Source: Methanoculleus sp. UBA430 (GTDB lineage: Archaea; Halobacteriota; Methanomicrobia; Methanomicrobiales; Methanoculleaceae). Taken from it: 64,000 bases of DNA. Every line of letters starts with the position of its first letter. Position 1 is the stretch's first letter. The stretch spans positions 72,100-136,099 of the forward strand of contig NZ_DAXW01000009.1 in NCBI RefSeq assembly GCF_002506585.1, read 5' to 3'. A model generated the notes under the pieces. It was not told where the DNA came from and did no database searches. It saw only the letters and a program-made list of their open reading frames with translations. The translations under genes were made by a program, and so were the position numbers. This document shows positions 25,588 through 33,924 of the stretch, one piece after another.

Positions 25588-27021
25588 TTATTCCCGGATC
25601 GGATGGCCGTTCCTGTCACCCCGGCCGATGCCCTTGTAGACGAAGCCCGCCCGGATGAACGCATCCGGATCGACGACGTTCCTGCCGTCGACGATCACCG
25701 GGTGCTCCCGGCCCGAGAGTTCCTTTGTCCGGGCAGGGTCGAGGGAGGCGTAGTGGTGGTGAGCCGTGAAGACGACGACGGCGTCCGCGCCCACGAGGGT
25801 CTCATCGAGGTCGTGCGAGACCTCGATGCCCGGGTACTGATCCACGAACGGATCGTGGACCCTGACTTCAGCGCCGGCCTCTTTCATCACCGCGAGATAG
25901 GGTTCTGAGGGGGTGTTTCTGGCATCGTCGGAGTTCTGGATGAACGCCCACCCCAGGAGCGTGACCGTTGCACCCGCAAGGGGCTTCCCGGCCCGCCTGA
26001 GCCCCTCGACGGTCAGGTAGACCATGTGCTCGGGCATGAACTCGTTGAGCTTCCGGGCGACGCCGAAGATAGACTCGGCCCCGTGCGGGTACCAGAGGTC
26101 GCCGCCGAGAACCTGTGCCCCCCGCTCAAGGTGCCAGGAGTCCTTCGTGAGACAGTGGCCGCCGACCCCGGCACCCGGCCAGAGGATCGCCCGGGTGATC
26201 CCCTCACCCTTGAGGGAGTCGATCCCCGCCCGGACGTCGTAGACGTTGACGCCCATCGCCTCGCAGTGGAGCGCCAGCTGGTTTGCTGCAGCGATCTGGA
26301 GGTCACGGAAGGCGTTCTCGGCGGTCTTCGTCACCTCGGCCGCGGTCGCGGTCATCGCGATGATCTTCCCTGCCGTCAGGACCGGGCGGTAGAGTTCGAC
26401 CGCCCGCGCCGTCGAGACCTCGTCGATCCCGCCGACGATCCGGTCGTGCTCGCGGATATTCCGGAGCAGCCGCCCGACCATCACCCGCTCAGGGGCGTGT
26501 GCCAGCGCGAACTCCTCGCCGGCGACGAGGCCCGACTCCGCCTCGAGGATCTCGCGGGCCATGCACTCGGTCGTGCCGGGGGTGACGGTCGACTCGATGA
26601 CAACGAGCGTCCCCTCGGAGAGATGCCTCCCCACTGCGCGGAGGCCCTCGGTAAGGGCCGAGAAGTCGGGGATGAGGTCTTTTGGATCCGCAAAGGGCGT
26701 CTGGATCGCGAGGGTCACCGCGTCGCACGCCGCGACCTCCTCGAAGTCCGATGTACACCGGAACTTTCCGGCAGCAACGACCTTTCCGAGGAGATCCTCC
26801 AGATCCGGCTCCTCACCCTTGAGCGGGGACTCACCCCGGTTCAGCATAGCGACCTTGTAACCGGAGGAGGGGGAGGCCCGCTGGAACCCGAGAACGGACT
26901 CGAACCCGGGAGCGTTCGCAAAGAGCACCGCGGCGGGAATGCCGACGTAGCCCATCCCGACGACACCAATCGTCTTGATAGGGCCTCTACCGCTGATGAT
27001 CGATTGTAACCTGCCGCTCAT
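25588..27021 (-). CDS. wecC: UDP-N-acetyl-D-mannosamine dehydrogenase
   Basis: A 477-residue nucleotide-sugar dehydrogenase of the UDP-glucose/GDP-mannose dehydrogenase family. GVVGMGYVGIPAAVLFA is the NAD-binding loop, IESTVTPGTTE and TKTAENAFRDLQIAAANQLA form the central domain, and PGAGVGGHCLTKDSWHL holds the catalytic Cys. The ATG at 27021 (MSGRLQSI) overlaps the stop codon of the upstream oxidoreductase as ATGA. Substrate assignment follows from wecB next door. Sequence alone would also allow another UDP-sugar. Confidence 0.88.
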   Translation of the reverse strand: MSGRLQSIISGRGPIKTIGVVGMGYVGIPAAVLFANAPGFESVLGFQRASPSSGYKVAMLNRGESPLKGEEPDLEDLLGKVVAAGKFRCTSDFEEVAACDAVTLAIQTPFADPKDLIPDFSALTEGLRAVGRHLSEGTLVVIESTVTPGTTECMAREILEAESGLVAGEEFALAHAPERVMVGRLLRNIREHDRIVGGIDEVSTARAVELYRPVLTAGKIIAMTATAAEVTKTAENAFRDLQIAAANQLALHCEAMGVNVYDVRAGIDSLKGEGITRAILWPGAGVGGHCLTKDSWHLERGAQVLGGDLWYPHGAESIFGVARKLNEFMPEHMVYLTVEGLRRAGKPLAGATVTLLGWAFIQNSDDARNTPSEPYLAVMKEAGAEVRVHDPFVDQYPGIEVSHDLDETLVGADAVVVFTAHHHYASLDPARTKELSGREHPVIVDGRNVVDPDAFIRAGFVYKGIGRGDRNGHPIRE

Positions 27022-27971
27022 GCCAACACCATCGTGGGTGAGAAGCATCGCGCAACATCCTCGCAGATCTGTATATTCAACAGTGCCTGTGCGGGGCTGA
27101 CCGGGAACTCTTTTCCTCGTGCCGCGCATTCGAGGAACGTCGAGAGTTCGAGTTTCAGCGGCTCCTGTTTGTTCACGAGCACCTTCTCAAGGATGTTCTC
27201 CTGCACGTAGCGCTCATCTTCGACCGCGTACTGCCCGGGTTTTCTGTGGATGTAAATCTCCTGGGCCATAAAGTCCCCTTCGACGGTGAACTCCTCTTCC
27301 TCGATATAGATCATCCGGATCTTCTTTGAGGACTTCCGGCTTGCGGAGAGATAGACCGGGGTCCCGCCGAAGGAGAAGAGGGCGCTGCAAACGTCCTCGT
27401 TGCCGCTGCCGGAGAGGCGATATGCCCCTCCGGGGAGGAGGACGTTTCGCATGATATCCACGTCGTGGATCATCAGGTCCTCGACGACCGATGATCCGCT
27501 CACCCGGGAAGAGGCCGGGTTATGCCGCTTCATCTCGATGTAGAGGGGGTCCCGGACGATCTTCTTGATCTCGGGGACGATCGGGTTGAACCGCTCGATG
27601 TGCCCGACACCGGCGACGAGGCCGTCAGGGATCTTCTTGATAAGCCGCCGACTCTCCTCCGCCGTCGCGCATATGGGTTTCTCGATAAGCAGTGGCACCC
27701 CGGCGCCGATGACCTGCTCGGCGACCGGGAAGTGATAAGGCGTCGGGACGCAGACACTCACCGCGTCCACGCGCTCAAGCAGGCTTTCAACAGTCGGAGA
27801 GGCCGTTGCCCCGAAGACTCCGGCAAGGTCGCGTGCCGCATTCCCATTGAGGTCGTACAGGTAAAGCGAGTTTACCATTTTTAGTTCCGAATACACGCGG
27901 GCATGGTTTTTACCCATCATTCCTACACCGATTACCCCTACGTCCAAGATTTCACCCCGGTAGTCCTCCAT
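27018..27971 (-). CDS. Gfo/Idh/MocA-family oxidoreductase
   Basis: A 317-residue NAD(P)-dependent sugar oxidoreductase. VGVIGVGMMGKNHARVYSEL is the Rossmann loop, PYHFPVAEQVIGAGVPLLIEKPICAT contains the EKP motif with the catalytic Lys, and GHIERFNPIVPEIKK follows. In archaeal glycan loci such enzymes commonly oxidise UDP-HexNAc or uronates to the 3-keto form. I chose the ATG at 27971 because the upstream extension has shadow composition. It is the first gene of the operon with wecC, wecB and a GT4. Confidence 0.88.
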   Translation of the reverse strand: MEDYRGEILDVGVIGVGMMGKNHARVYSELKMVNSLYLYDLNGNAARDLAGVFGATASPTVESLLERVDAVSVCVPTPYHFPVAEQVIGAGVPLLIEKPICATAEESRRLIKKIPDGLVAGVGHIERFNPIVPEIKKIVRDPLYIEMKRHNPASSRVSGSSVVEDLMIHDVDIMRNVLLPGGAYRLSGSGNEDVCSALFSFGGTPVYLSASRKSSKKIRMIYIEEEEFTVEGDFMAQEIYIHRKPGQYAVEDERYVQENILEKVLVNKQEPLKLELSTFLECAARGKEFPVSPAQALLNIQICEDVARCFSPTMVLA

Positions 27972-28046
27972 GATAGCATCGCTGCCCTCGTCGCGAGCAG
28001 GGGAGACCCGTCCTGCCGGACTGTGGTCGCCCTCCTGCTCGGGTTC

Positions 28047-28063
28047 AAAACCAATAAGGTTTT
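28047..28063. promoter_or_regulatory. inverted repeat between divergent glycan genes
   Basis: AAAACC-AATAA-GGTTTT is a perfect 6-base inverted repeat in the 144-base gap between the oxidoreductase (minus) and the flippase (plus). Its AT-rich core could be a promoter element or an operator for both directions. Confidence 0.3.
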
Positions 28064-28115
28064 CCACGGCCAAACCCGTACTGTGTTCCGGCCCTCCGGT
28101 TATCTTGCCCGTGTC

Positions 28116-29561
28116 ATGCGCATCGATCCAGTTCAACGCCAGAGCGTCATCAGCCTCGCCTCGACACTGGGCCTCACCGCGATCGGGTTCCTCTCCACAA
28201 TGTTCTTCACCCATACCGTCGGTCTGTCGATACTGGGCGCGTATTACCTTTTTTTCGCCTACTTCAGCGTTTTCAACCTGATCGGGGACGGCGGGTTCGG
28301 TGGCGCCGCGGTAAAGCGGATCAGCGAGGGTGAGGACCAGAACGCATACTTCACCGCGTTCTGCCTCCTCCGGGTGATGCTGCTGGCCGTCTCGGTGGGC
28401 TTTCTCCTCATCGCCCGGCCATACCTCACCGGCCTCACCGAATCGGGAGTCTTCCCCTGGCTGATCGTCGCGCTGGCCGTCAGTGTCTTCACGAACATCG
28501 CTTCAAACAGCGTCTACGGCAGCGGGAAGGTCGGCGTCAACCAGATCGGCGGCCTGATCGATAACCTGACCCGTGTGGTCGTCCAGATCGTCGCGGTCGT
28601 CCTCGGCTACGGTATTGCGGGCCTGGCCGGCGGATTCGTCGCCGGGCTCCTTGCTTCGGGACTCTTCAATTTCCGTTTCCTGGAACTCTCCCCGGCACGG
28701 TTCGGCCGGTCCCACATCCAGAGCCTTTTTGCCTTCTCGTTCTGGACGTTCCTCGGTTCGGGCGGTTACCTCGTCTTCTCGTATGCCGATATCATCATAA
28801 TAGGTTACTTCATGACCGAGGCCGATGTCGGCATCTACCGGGTGGCGCTCCAGCTCACCTCCATCGCAACGTTCGTCACCATAGCGCTTCATACCACCCT
28901 CTACCCGAAGATCAGCTACTGGGGGAAGCAGGACGACCTCCCGTCGGTGGAGCGCGCGCTTGCCCGTGCCTTCACCTACTCGCTCCTCCTCGCGATCCCG
29001 GTCGTTGTCGGGGGCTGGATCCTCGGCGAGCGGCTCCTCTACTTCTTTTACACGGCGTCATCCACCGCCGGGGCGGGGGCTCTCGCGCTCCTCCTGCTCG
29101 TCCAGGTTGCCCATGTCTTCATGTTCCTCCAGACGATGTGCTTAAACGCCCTCGACCGGCCGAAGGACTCGTTCCGGGTGACGGCAATCGCGGTTGCCGC
29201 GAACATCGGCTTGAACCTCCTCCTCATCCCGGCCTACGGTATTGTCGGGGCATCGGCGGCCACGCTCGTCACCATGGTGCTGAACGCAATGCTCTCCCGC
29301 CGTGCCCTCTCCCAGAGCATCCGGGTGCGGATAGAGCCCCGGGCCGTGGGCAACATCGTCCTTGCCGCACTCGTCATGGCGGCTGTCATCATCGCCTTCT
29401 CGTACTTCTTCCCACTCACAAACGTCGTTCTCGTCCTTGCAGTCGTCGCCCTCGGCGGGCTGGTCTACTTCTTGCTGCTTCTCCGCATCGACAGGGGCAT
29501 CCACGACGAATTAACGGAGCTTGCCGGAAAACTCGGGATCCCCTGGCCGGGAGTGCTCTGA
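28116..29561 (+). CDS. polysaccharide flippase of the MOP superfamily
   Basis: A 481-residue membrane protein with about 12-14 hydrophobic segments. It begins MRIDPVQRQSVISLASTLGLTAIGFLSTM, an opening typical of Wzx-like lipid-linked oligosaccharide flippases. A conserved-looking GDGGFGGAAVKRISEG loop lies after helix 2. A longer frame upstream to 27903 runs antisense to the oxidoreductase and is rejected. It most likely moves the lipid-linked glycan built by this locus to the cell surface. Confidence 0.85.
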   Translation: MRIDPVQRQSVISLASTLGLTAIGFLSTMFFTHTVGLSILGAYYLFFAYFSVFNLIGDGGFGGAAVKRISEGEDQNAYFTAFCLLRVMLLAVSVGFLLIARPYLTGLTESGVFPWLIVALAVSVFTNIASNSVYGSGKVGVNQIGGLIDNLTRVVVQIVAVVLGYGIAGLAGGFVAGLLASGLFNFRFLELSPARFGRSHIQSLFAFSFWTFLGSGGYLVFSYADIIIIGYFMTEADVGIYRVALQLTSIATFVTIALHTTLYPKISYWGKQDDLPSVERALARAFTYSLLLAIPVVVGGWILGERLLYFFYTASSTAGAGALALLLLVQVAHVFMFLQTMCLNALDRPKDSFRVTAIAVAANIGLNLLLIPAYGIVGASAATLVTMVLNAMLSRRALSQSIRVRIEPRAVGNIVLAALVMAAVIIAFSYFFPLTNVVLVLAVVALGGLVYFLLLLRIDRGIHDELTELAGKLGIPWPGVL

Positions 29562-29666
29562 AGAGCGGAGATCGGGCCGGAAAGCTCCTCCCCGACAGGC
29601 AGGGGAACTATGCCCATCTGATTGAAATAGCAGCGCGGCAATCCGTATCTGTACGAGAGGAAGACA

Positions 29667-30107
29667 ATGAAGAAAGAAGTCCGCGAACTGAAACGCGAAG
29701 AGTTCCCGCTTGCAGAGAAGGTCTGGACACATTACCGGAACCAGAAAGCCGATCCTGCACGCGAGAGGATCTTCGGTGTCGTTATCGATGGCGACCTTGC
29801 CGCGACAGCCCGCTGCACCCGCCACCCGGGTGGTCTCGAGATGGACTGCGTCTTCACCCTGGATGAGCACCGCGGGCACGGGTACGCCAAGGAGGTCGTG
29901 CAGATACTCCTCGACGAATGTGGCTCCGAGACGATCTACATCCACTCGACCCTCCCCCTGATCGAGTTTTACGGGAAACTCGGGTTTGTGCCCATCCCTG
30001 AGGCACAACTGCCGACGAGTATCAAGGACCGGTTCCTCTTCTGCTTCGGGGAGATGGCGGGGTGCAACGTCGCCCCCATGATGCGAAACCCGGGCGGGGC
30101 GGGATAG
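29667..30107 (+). CDS. GNAT-family N-acetyltransferase
   Basis: A 146-residue acetyltransferase. The acetyl-CoA loop is DEHRGHGYAKEVVQILL (the R/Q-x-x-G-x-G/A pattern) and the C-terminal strand reads FYGKLGFVPI. The ATG at 29667 follows GAGAGGAAG. It lies between the flippase and a GT2 on the same strand and could acetylate an amino sugar, but GNAT substrates cannot be predicted from sequence. Confidence 0.8.
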   Translation: MKKEVRELKREEFPLAEKVWTHYRNQKADPARERIFGVVIDGDLAATARCTRHPGGLEMDCVFTLDEHRGHGYAKEVVQILLDECGSETIYIHSTLPLIEFYGKLGFVPIPEAQLPTSIKDRFLFCFGEMAGCNVAPMMRNPGGAG

Positions 30108-30193
30108 CCGGACCCGTTACACCGCCCTCCCGCTCCATGCGACGGCAAACCTGATGTGCGATGAAATCCGATAGACCGGGGGGCTGCGACGGC

Positions 30194-30982
30194 ATGAGGA
30201 GCATCGATTACATCGTCCCTACCTGGAACAGTGACGCAACGCTGGAGCTCGCGCTCTCGTCAATCCGGCAACACGGGCGCCCGAACAGGATCATCGTCGT
30301 CGATAAGCACTCGACCGACCGGACCACGGCGATCGCCAGGGAATATGGTTGCGACATTATCTCTTCAGGCACGATCCTCGGGGCCGCAAGAAGGCTCGGG
30401 GCATGCGAGGCCCACACAGACCTTGTCGCCTTCGTCGACTCCGACGTGGAACTTCTCCCGGAGTGGGAAGAGGTCCTGCGGACCTCGGCCGACGGACGAT
30501 ATCCGGATGCGGGAGTCATCGGTGCGCTTTATAACGACGGTTATATCAGGCGGCCGGCCGGGCCGATCTCGCTGCTCGGGGGCAACGGGGCATTCGGCTG
30601 CTGCGTGACGCGCCGGAAGTGCGTGGTGGCGTGCACGGCCCTTGATGGCCTCTCAAGCGGAGAAGATGCTCTCTATGCCGAATATCTGGCTGGAAAGAAT
30701 CTGCGATGGTATATCCTGCCCATCTTCGTCAACCACCACCATGCGCTTGGGAACGTCTCCGATACGCTGCGGTGGCGGTGGCTTGGGGCCGGCCTCAGGC
30801 AGCGGAAAGGGTTCCGGACCTCGATATGCAGGTCCGTCCTCGGCGGGGCAGTCATCGGCCTCCCTATGAACGGCCTTGACCTCTCCTATCGGGAGAACAT
30901 CATCCTGCGGCTGAACTATTTTATCGGGTATATGCTCCCCGGCAGGTACTTCGAGGTCGAGAGGGAGAAGAGACAGTTCTGA
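30194..30982 (+). CDS. glycosyltransferase family 2
   Basis: A GT-A glycosyltransferase of about 262 residues. IDYIVPTWNSDATLELALSSI opens the nucleotide-binding domain and LVAFVDSDVELLPEWEE carries the DxD-type motif. A C-terminal amphipathic segment (NIILRLNYFIGYMLPGRYFEVE) may associate with the membrane. The ATG at 30194 starts exactly at the conserved strand, but the ATG at 30161 is also possible and adds 11 residues. It closes the glycan locus. Confidence 0.82.
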   Translation: MRSIDYIVPTWNSDATLELALSSIRQHGRPNRIIVVDKHSTDRTTAIAREYGCDIISSGTILGAARRLGACEAHTDLVAFVDSDVELLPEWEEVLRTSADGRYPDAGVIGALYNDGYIRRPAGPISLLGGNGAFGCCVTRRKCVVACTALDGLSSGEDALYAEYLAGKNLRWYILPIFVNHHHALGNVSDTLRWRWLGAGLRQRKGFRTSICRSVLGGAVIGLPMNGLDLSYRENIILRLNYFIGYMLPGRYFEVEREKRQF

Positions 30983-31058
30983 CCGGCACCCCGTTAGAGA
31001 CCTCTCTTCGCCCGGGCTGGTGACAGAACGCCAGAGGGTTGACCGCAGGGAACGTGCC

Positions 31059-31511
31059 CTAGTGTTCTATCTTCTTGATATGCTCGATGGCGCTCTCCGC
31101 CAGTCTCTCCCTTCCCTGCAGCTCGGCGACGTCCCGTATCGCCTCGAGCATGTGGACGGAGTCTTCAAGGAAACTCAGGATGTCCGCGGGGTAGAGGTCG
31201 ATCCCGTATTCATCAAGGAGGTGGGCGCTGATCTGGCGGTGGTCGAGCCCCATCTCCCGGAACTCGATGATGGCAAGGGTGAACTTGCGTTCCGGGCAGC
31301 CGCAGAAGGGAGCGTTCTTGCACTTGCAATCCATGAAGTCCCGGAAAAAAGCCAGGAGTTGTTCGTGCATCCGCCGGTCGAGGTTCTCGAAGTTGATCGC
31401 CTTCCCGAGCGACTCGAGGAAGGCGCCCGAGAAGACATGGTCCGGGAGCCGGAACCCTGCAGCCCGCTCCAGCCTCCGTGCCGCCCGGAACCGGGCCTTA
31501 TCCGCAATCAC
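31059..31511 (-). CDS. conserved Cys-rich protein with DUF5814-like segment
   Basis: A 150-residue soluble protein. FMDCKCKNAPFCGCPERKF contains four Cys in a tight cluster (C-x-C-x6-C-x-C), probably a metal site, followed by helices reading MGLDHRQISAHLLDEYGIDLYPADILSFLEDSVHMLEA. This segment resembles part of the DUF5814 region found in methanogen DEAD-box helicases, here as a stand-alone protein. The GTG start at 31511 overlaps the DUF2150 stop as GTGA, so the two are translationally coupled. Function is unknown. Confidence 0.65.
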   Translation of the reverse strand: MIADKARFRAARRLERAAGFRLPDHVFSGAFLESLGKAINFENLDRRMHEQLLAFFRDFMDCKCKNAPFCGCPERKFTLAIIEFREMGLDHRQISAHLLDEYGIDLYPADILSFLEDSVHMLEAIRDVAELQGRERLAESAIEHIKKIEH

Positions 31512-32134
31512 GACGCCTCGCCGGGCTCCTCGTCGAACTTTGCGAGAGATTTCATGGCGTTGCTCATGGTCTCGATCTCGATGAGCCACTCATCGAAGAG
31601 GCCGGGATTCTCAGCGTCGTCCTTGATGTACTTCGCACAGCAGGTGGCGCCATCGACAACGGCGGCCCCGATATTCGCCGCAACCTCGAGCGCTTCTTCG
31701 AGGTTCTCCTCACCGAGACCACGGCCTTTCTTCACGAGCGACTTTATGTCCTTATCGAACTCGCTCTCGAGGTACTTCCGGCAGGCCGTGAAGAGCACCA
31801 GCAGCGAGAGCTGGAGCGACCCGACGATATCCTCGAGGTCTCCCTCGGGAAGCCCGGTCATGACGATCAACTCCACATCGTCGAGTTTCGCGACGGCCTC
31901 CTCCTTCGTGAACCGGCCGTTCTGGTAGAGGCGGATGATCTTTAAGACCGAGAGGGTGATGTCTTCGGTGAAACCGTAGAGCATCTGCTCACCTTCCGAG
32001 ACCTCTTCGCCTTCGGCGAGCTCGAAGTTCGCCTCCTCAAGCGTCGTTATCCAGTTGTCCCAGCGCTCCTGATTGTAAAAAATATAGAAGAGTTTCATGG
32101 GTTCTGCCTGTTTGGCACTCGCTTTCTTCGCCAT
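31508..32134 (-). CDS. DUF2150 family protein
   Basis: A 208-residue acidic helical protein of the archaeal DUF2150 family: LFYIFYNQERWDNWITTLEEANFEL at the N-terminus and DGATCCAKYIKDD in the C-terminal half. I take the ATG at 32134 (MAKKASAKQ); the ATG 12 codons later (MKLFYIF) is an alternative. It is coupled by a 4-base overlap to the Cys-rich gene downstream, and the pair may act together. No biochemical role is known. Confidence 0.75.
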   Translation of the reverse strand: MAKKASAKQAEPMKLFYIFYNQERWDNWITTLEEANFELAEGEEVSEGEQMLYGFTEDITLSVLKIIRLYQNGRFTKEEAVAKLDDVELIVMTGLPEGDLEDIVGSLQLSLLVLFTACRKYLESEFDKDIKSLVKKGRGLGEENLEEALEVAANIGAAVVDGATCCAKYIKDDAENPGLFDEWLIEIETMSNAMKSLAKFDEEPGEAS

Positions 32135-32445
32135 ATCAGTACACATTCGGAGTGCCTCTGTTAAAAACCATTTGCTCTTCGCGCAGAGAATCGGGATTGC
32201 TGCAATTCGAGAAGATTCATCTAGGGCAAACGAGCATAAGAAGTGCAGATGACAAGAGTTTGCTTGTTGGATGCGCTCCTCGAATCCTGCGAGCCGATCG
32301 CGGTCGCGCTCTCCGTTCTCCCGGAGAGTCCTCTCCTGCCGACCAGTTCCCGGCGGCACGGGATCCGGATGAGCAGCATCAGTCTCGATACCGGTCTTGC
32401 CCCTCCGGGGGAGGTCGCGGAGGGCTGCCAAGGAGGTGCAGATTC
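32135..32445. other. divergent gap between DUF2150 and thiI
   Basis: About 310 bases without a convincing gene. The DUF2150 promoter should lie in the AT-richer left part; the right half is GC-rich. AGGAGGTG at 32430-32437 is the ribosome binding site of thiI. Confidence 0.5.
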
Positions 32446-33624
32446 TTGGAAACAGTGATGATCAGGTACGGCGAGATCTTCCTCAAGAGCGAGCCGGTGA
32501 AACGGCGGTTCATATCGATGATGACCGGGAACATCAGCCTCGCGCTGGAGGCCGAAGGACTCACCCACCGCATCGAGACCCCCCGAGGGAGGGTCCTGAT
32601 CTTCGGCGACGAACCCCGGCGGATCGCCGCCATCGCCGCGAGGACGTTTGGCGTGGTGAGCGTCAGCGTCTGCACGATGACCGCCGCCGATATCGACGGT
32701 ATCGCGGCCGCAGCCGTTCTGCATGCAGAACGGCGCCTCCGGCCGGGGATGTCGTTTGCTGTCAGGGCACGCAGGTCGGGTGTTACGGGGTTCAACAGCC
32801 AGGAACTCGGGGCGGCGGTCGGTTCGGCCGTCCTCGACCGGATCCCGGAGGCCAGGGTGAACCTGACGGCGCCCGACTACGAGGTCTTCGTGGAAGCCCG
32901 GGAGTTCGGCGGCCTCGTCTACGATGAGAGGATCGGCGGGCCAGGCGGGCTCCCCTACGGGACGCAGGGGGAGGTTATGGCCCTCCTCTCAGGGGGCATC
33001 GACTCGCCCGTTGCATCGTGGCTGATGATGCGCCGAGGATGCCTGATGGTCCACCTTAACATGCACAGCGGGCGGTTCGGGGGTGAGGATACGGAGAAGA
33101 ACGTTCTGCAGAACCATGCCCGGCTCTCTGCTTGGGTTCCGGGGCACCCGCTCGACCTCCTCGTCGTGGATATGGAACCGTTCTTTGAAGCGATCACGGC
33201 CTTGAAGGAGCCCCGTTACCGGTGCATCCTCTGCAAGCGGTTCATGCTCCGGGTGGCGGGCATCCTTGCCGAAAGACGCGGCGCCTACGCGCTCGTCAAC
33301 GGCGACAACCTGGGGCAGGTGGCCTCCCAGACGCTGGCGAACATGACGGTGATCGCTCCGGCGGCGTCCGTGCCGGTGCTCCGGCCGCTGATCGGGTTTG
33401 ATAAGGAGGAGATCATCGAGCGCGCACGCGCAATCGGGACGTTCGAGGCCCATCCGGGGGATGTCGGATGCGCAGTCGCCCCCCGCTACCCTTCGACGGC
33501 GGCACCCGCGGCGACGATCGCCGGGATCGAGGAAGAGATCGGCGTCGGGAGCCTCGCGGAGCGGGCGGCGGCGACGGTGCGGGTGTACCGCGCAAAGAAC
33601 GGGGTGGTTGAGGAGGTTGGGTGA
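32446..33624 (+). CDS. thiI: tRNA 4-thiouridine sulfurtransferase ThiI
   Basis: A 392-residue enzyme that adenylates and thiolates U8 of tRNA. The N-terminus (MIRYGEIFLKSEPVKRRF) belongs to the ferredoxin-like domain, followed by THUMP and then the PP-loop domain with ALLSGGIDSPVASWLMMRRG. RYRCILCKRFM provides a CxxC pair seen in methanogen ThiI. There is no C-terminal rhodanese domain, as usual in archaea. I chose the TTG at 32446 because a strong AGGAGGTG lies 8 bases upstream; GTG at 32455 or ATG at 32458 are the alternatives. Confidence 0.9.
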   Translation: METVMIRYGEIFLKSEPVKRRFISMMTGNISLALEAEGLTHRIETPRGRVLIFGDEPRRIAAIAARTFGVVSVSVCTMTAADIDGIAAAAVLHAERRLRPGMSFAVRARRSGVTGFNSQELGAAVGSAVLDRIPEARVNLTAPDYEVFVEAREFGGLVYDERIGGPGGLPYGTQGEVMALLSGGIDSPVASWLMMRRGCLMVHLNMHSGRFGGEDTEKNVLQNHARLSAWVPGHPLDLLVVDMEPFFEAITALKEPRYRCILCKRFMLRVAGILAERRGAYALVNGDNLGQVASQTLANMTVIAPAASVPVLRPLIGFDKEEIIERARAIGTFEAHPGDVGCAVAPRYPSTAAPAATIAGIEEEIGVGSLAERAAATVRVYRAKNGVVEEVG

Positions 33625-33924
33625 GGAATTAGGTGCAACGCCGCCCGAGAGTACTTGCATTTCGAACCATCGCGGAACACAGATCCCGAAAATTTGTGGC
33701 TCTTTGAGCCTTAGAATATTCTATTCGTTGTTATGGGCAAGAACGGGACAAAGCCCGGTACAGTGGACCGTCCCCCAGACGCGATATCCACTGGAAAGTC
33801 GTGCATGGGTTACGCAAGCGAAGGGTGGTTGCGAACTCCCCCGGAGAGTTCAGGTACACGATAGACCGGATAACGCTCCGGCCCGCACGCACCGGTTCCA
33901 AAAGAAAAAATGTCTCGGGGTTCC
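33625..33924. other. convergent gap between thiI and pscS
   Basis: About 300 bases between two converging genes with no credible reading frame. The left part is AT-rich. The middle holds the structured element matching 5696-5823. Confidence 0.55.
33745..33858 (+). repeat. structured intergenic element, copy B
   Basis: This is the partner of 5696-5823, with the same motif order. It can form CAGTGGA/TCCACTG across a 19-base loop (about 33761-33793). GGAAAGTC and GATAGACCGG occur in it and recall RNase P RNA, but the other RNase P signatures are missing. Strand is arbitrary. Confidence 0.35.

Noticed and set aside
33745..33858. Non-autonomous derivative of the tnpB element
   Set aside because: It lacks the terminal hairpins CCCCCGACT/AGTCGGGGG and CCCCTCACT/AGTGGGG that would mark the ends.
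33651..33900. RNase P RNA
   Set aside because: GGAAAGTC and GATAGACC occur, but the other conserved regions and the pairing of the ends are missing, and the length is short.
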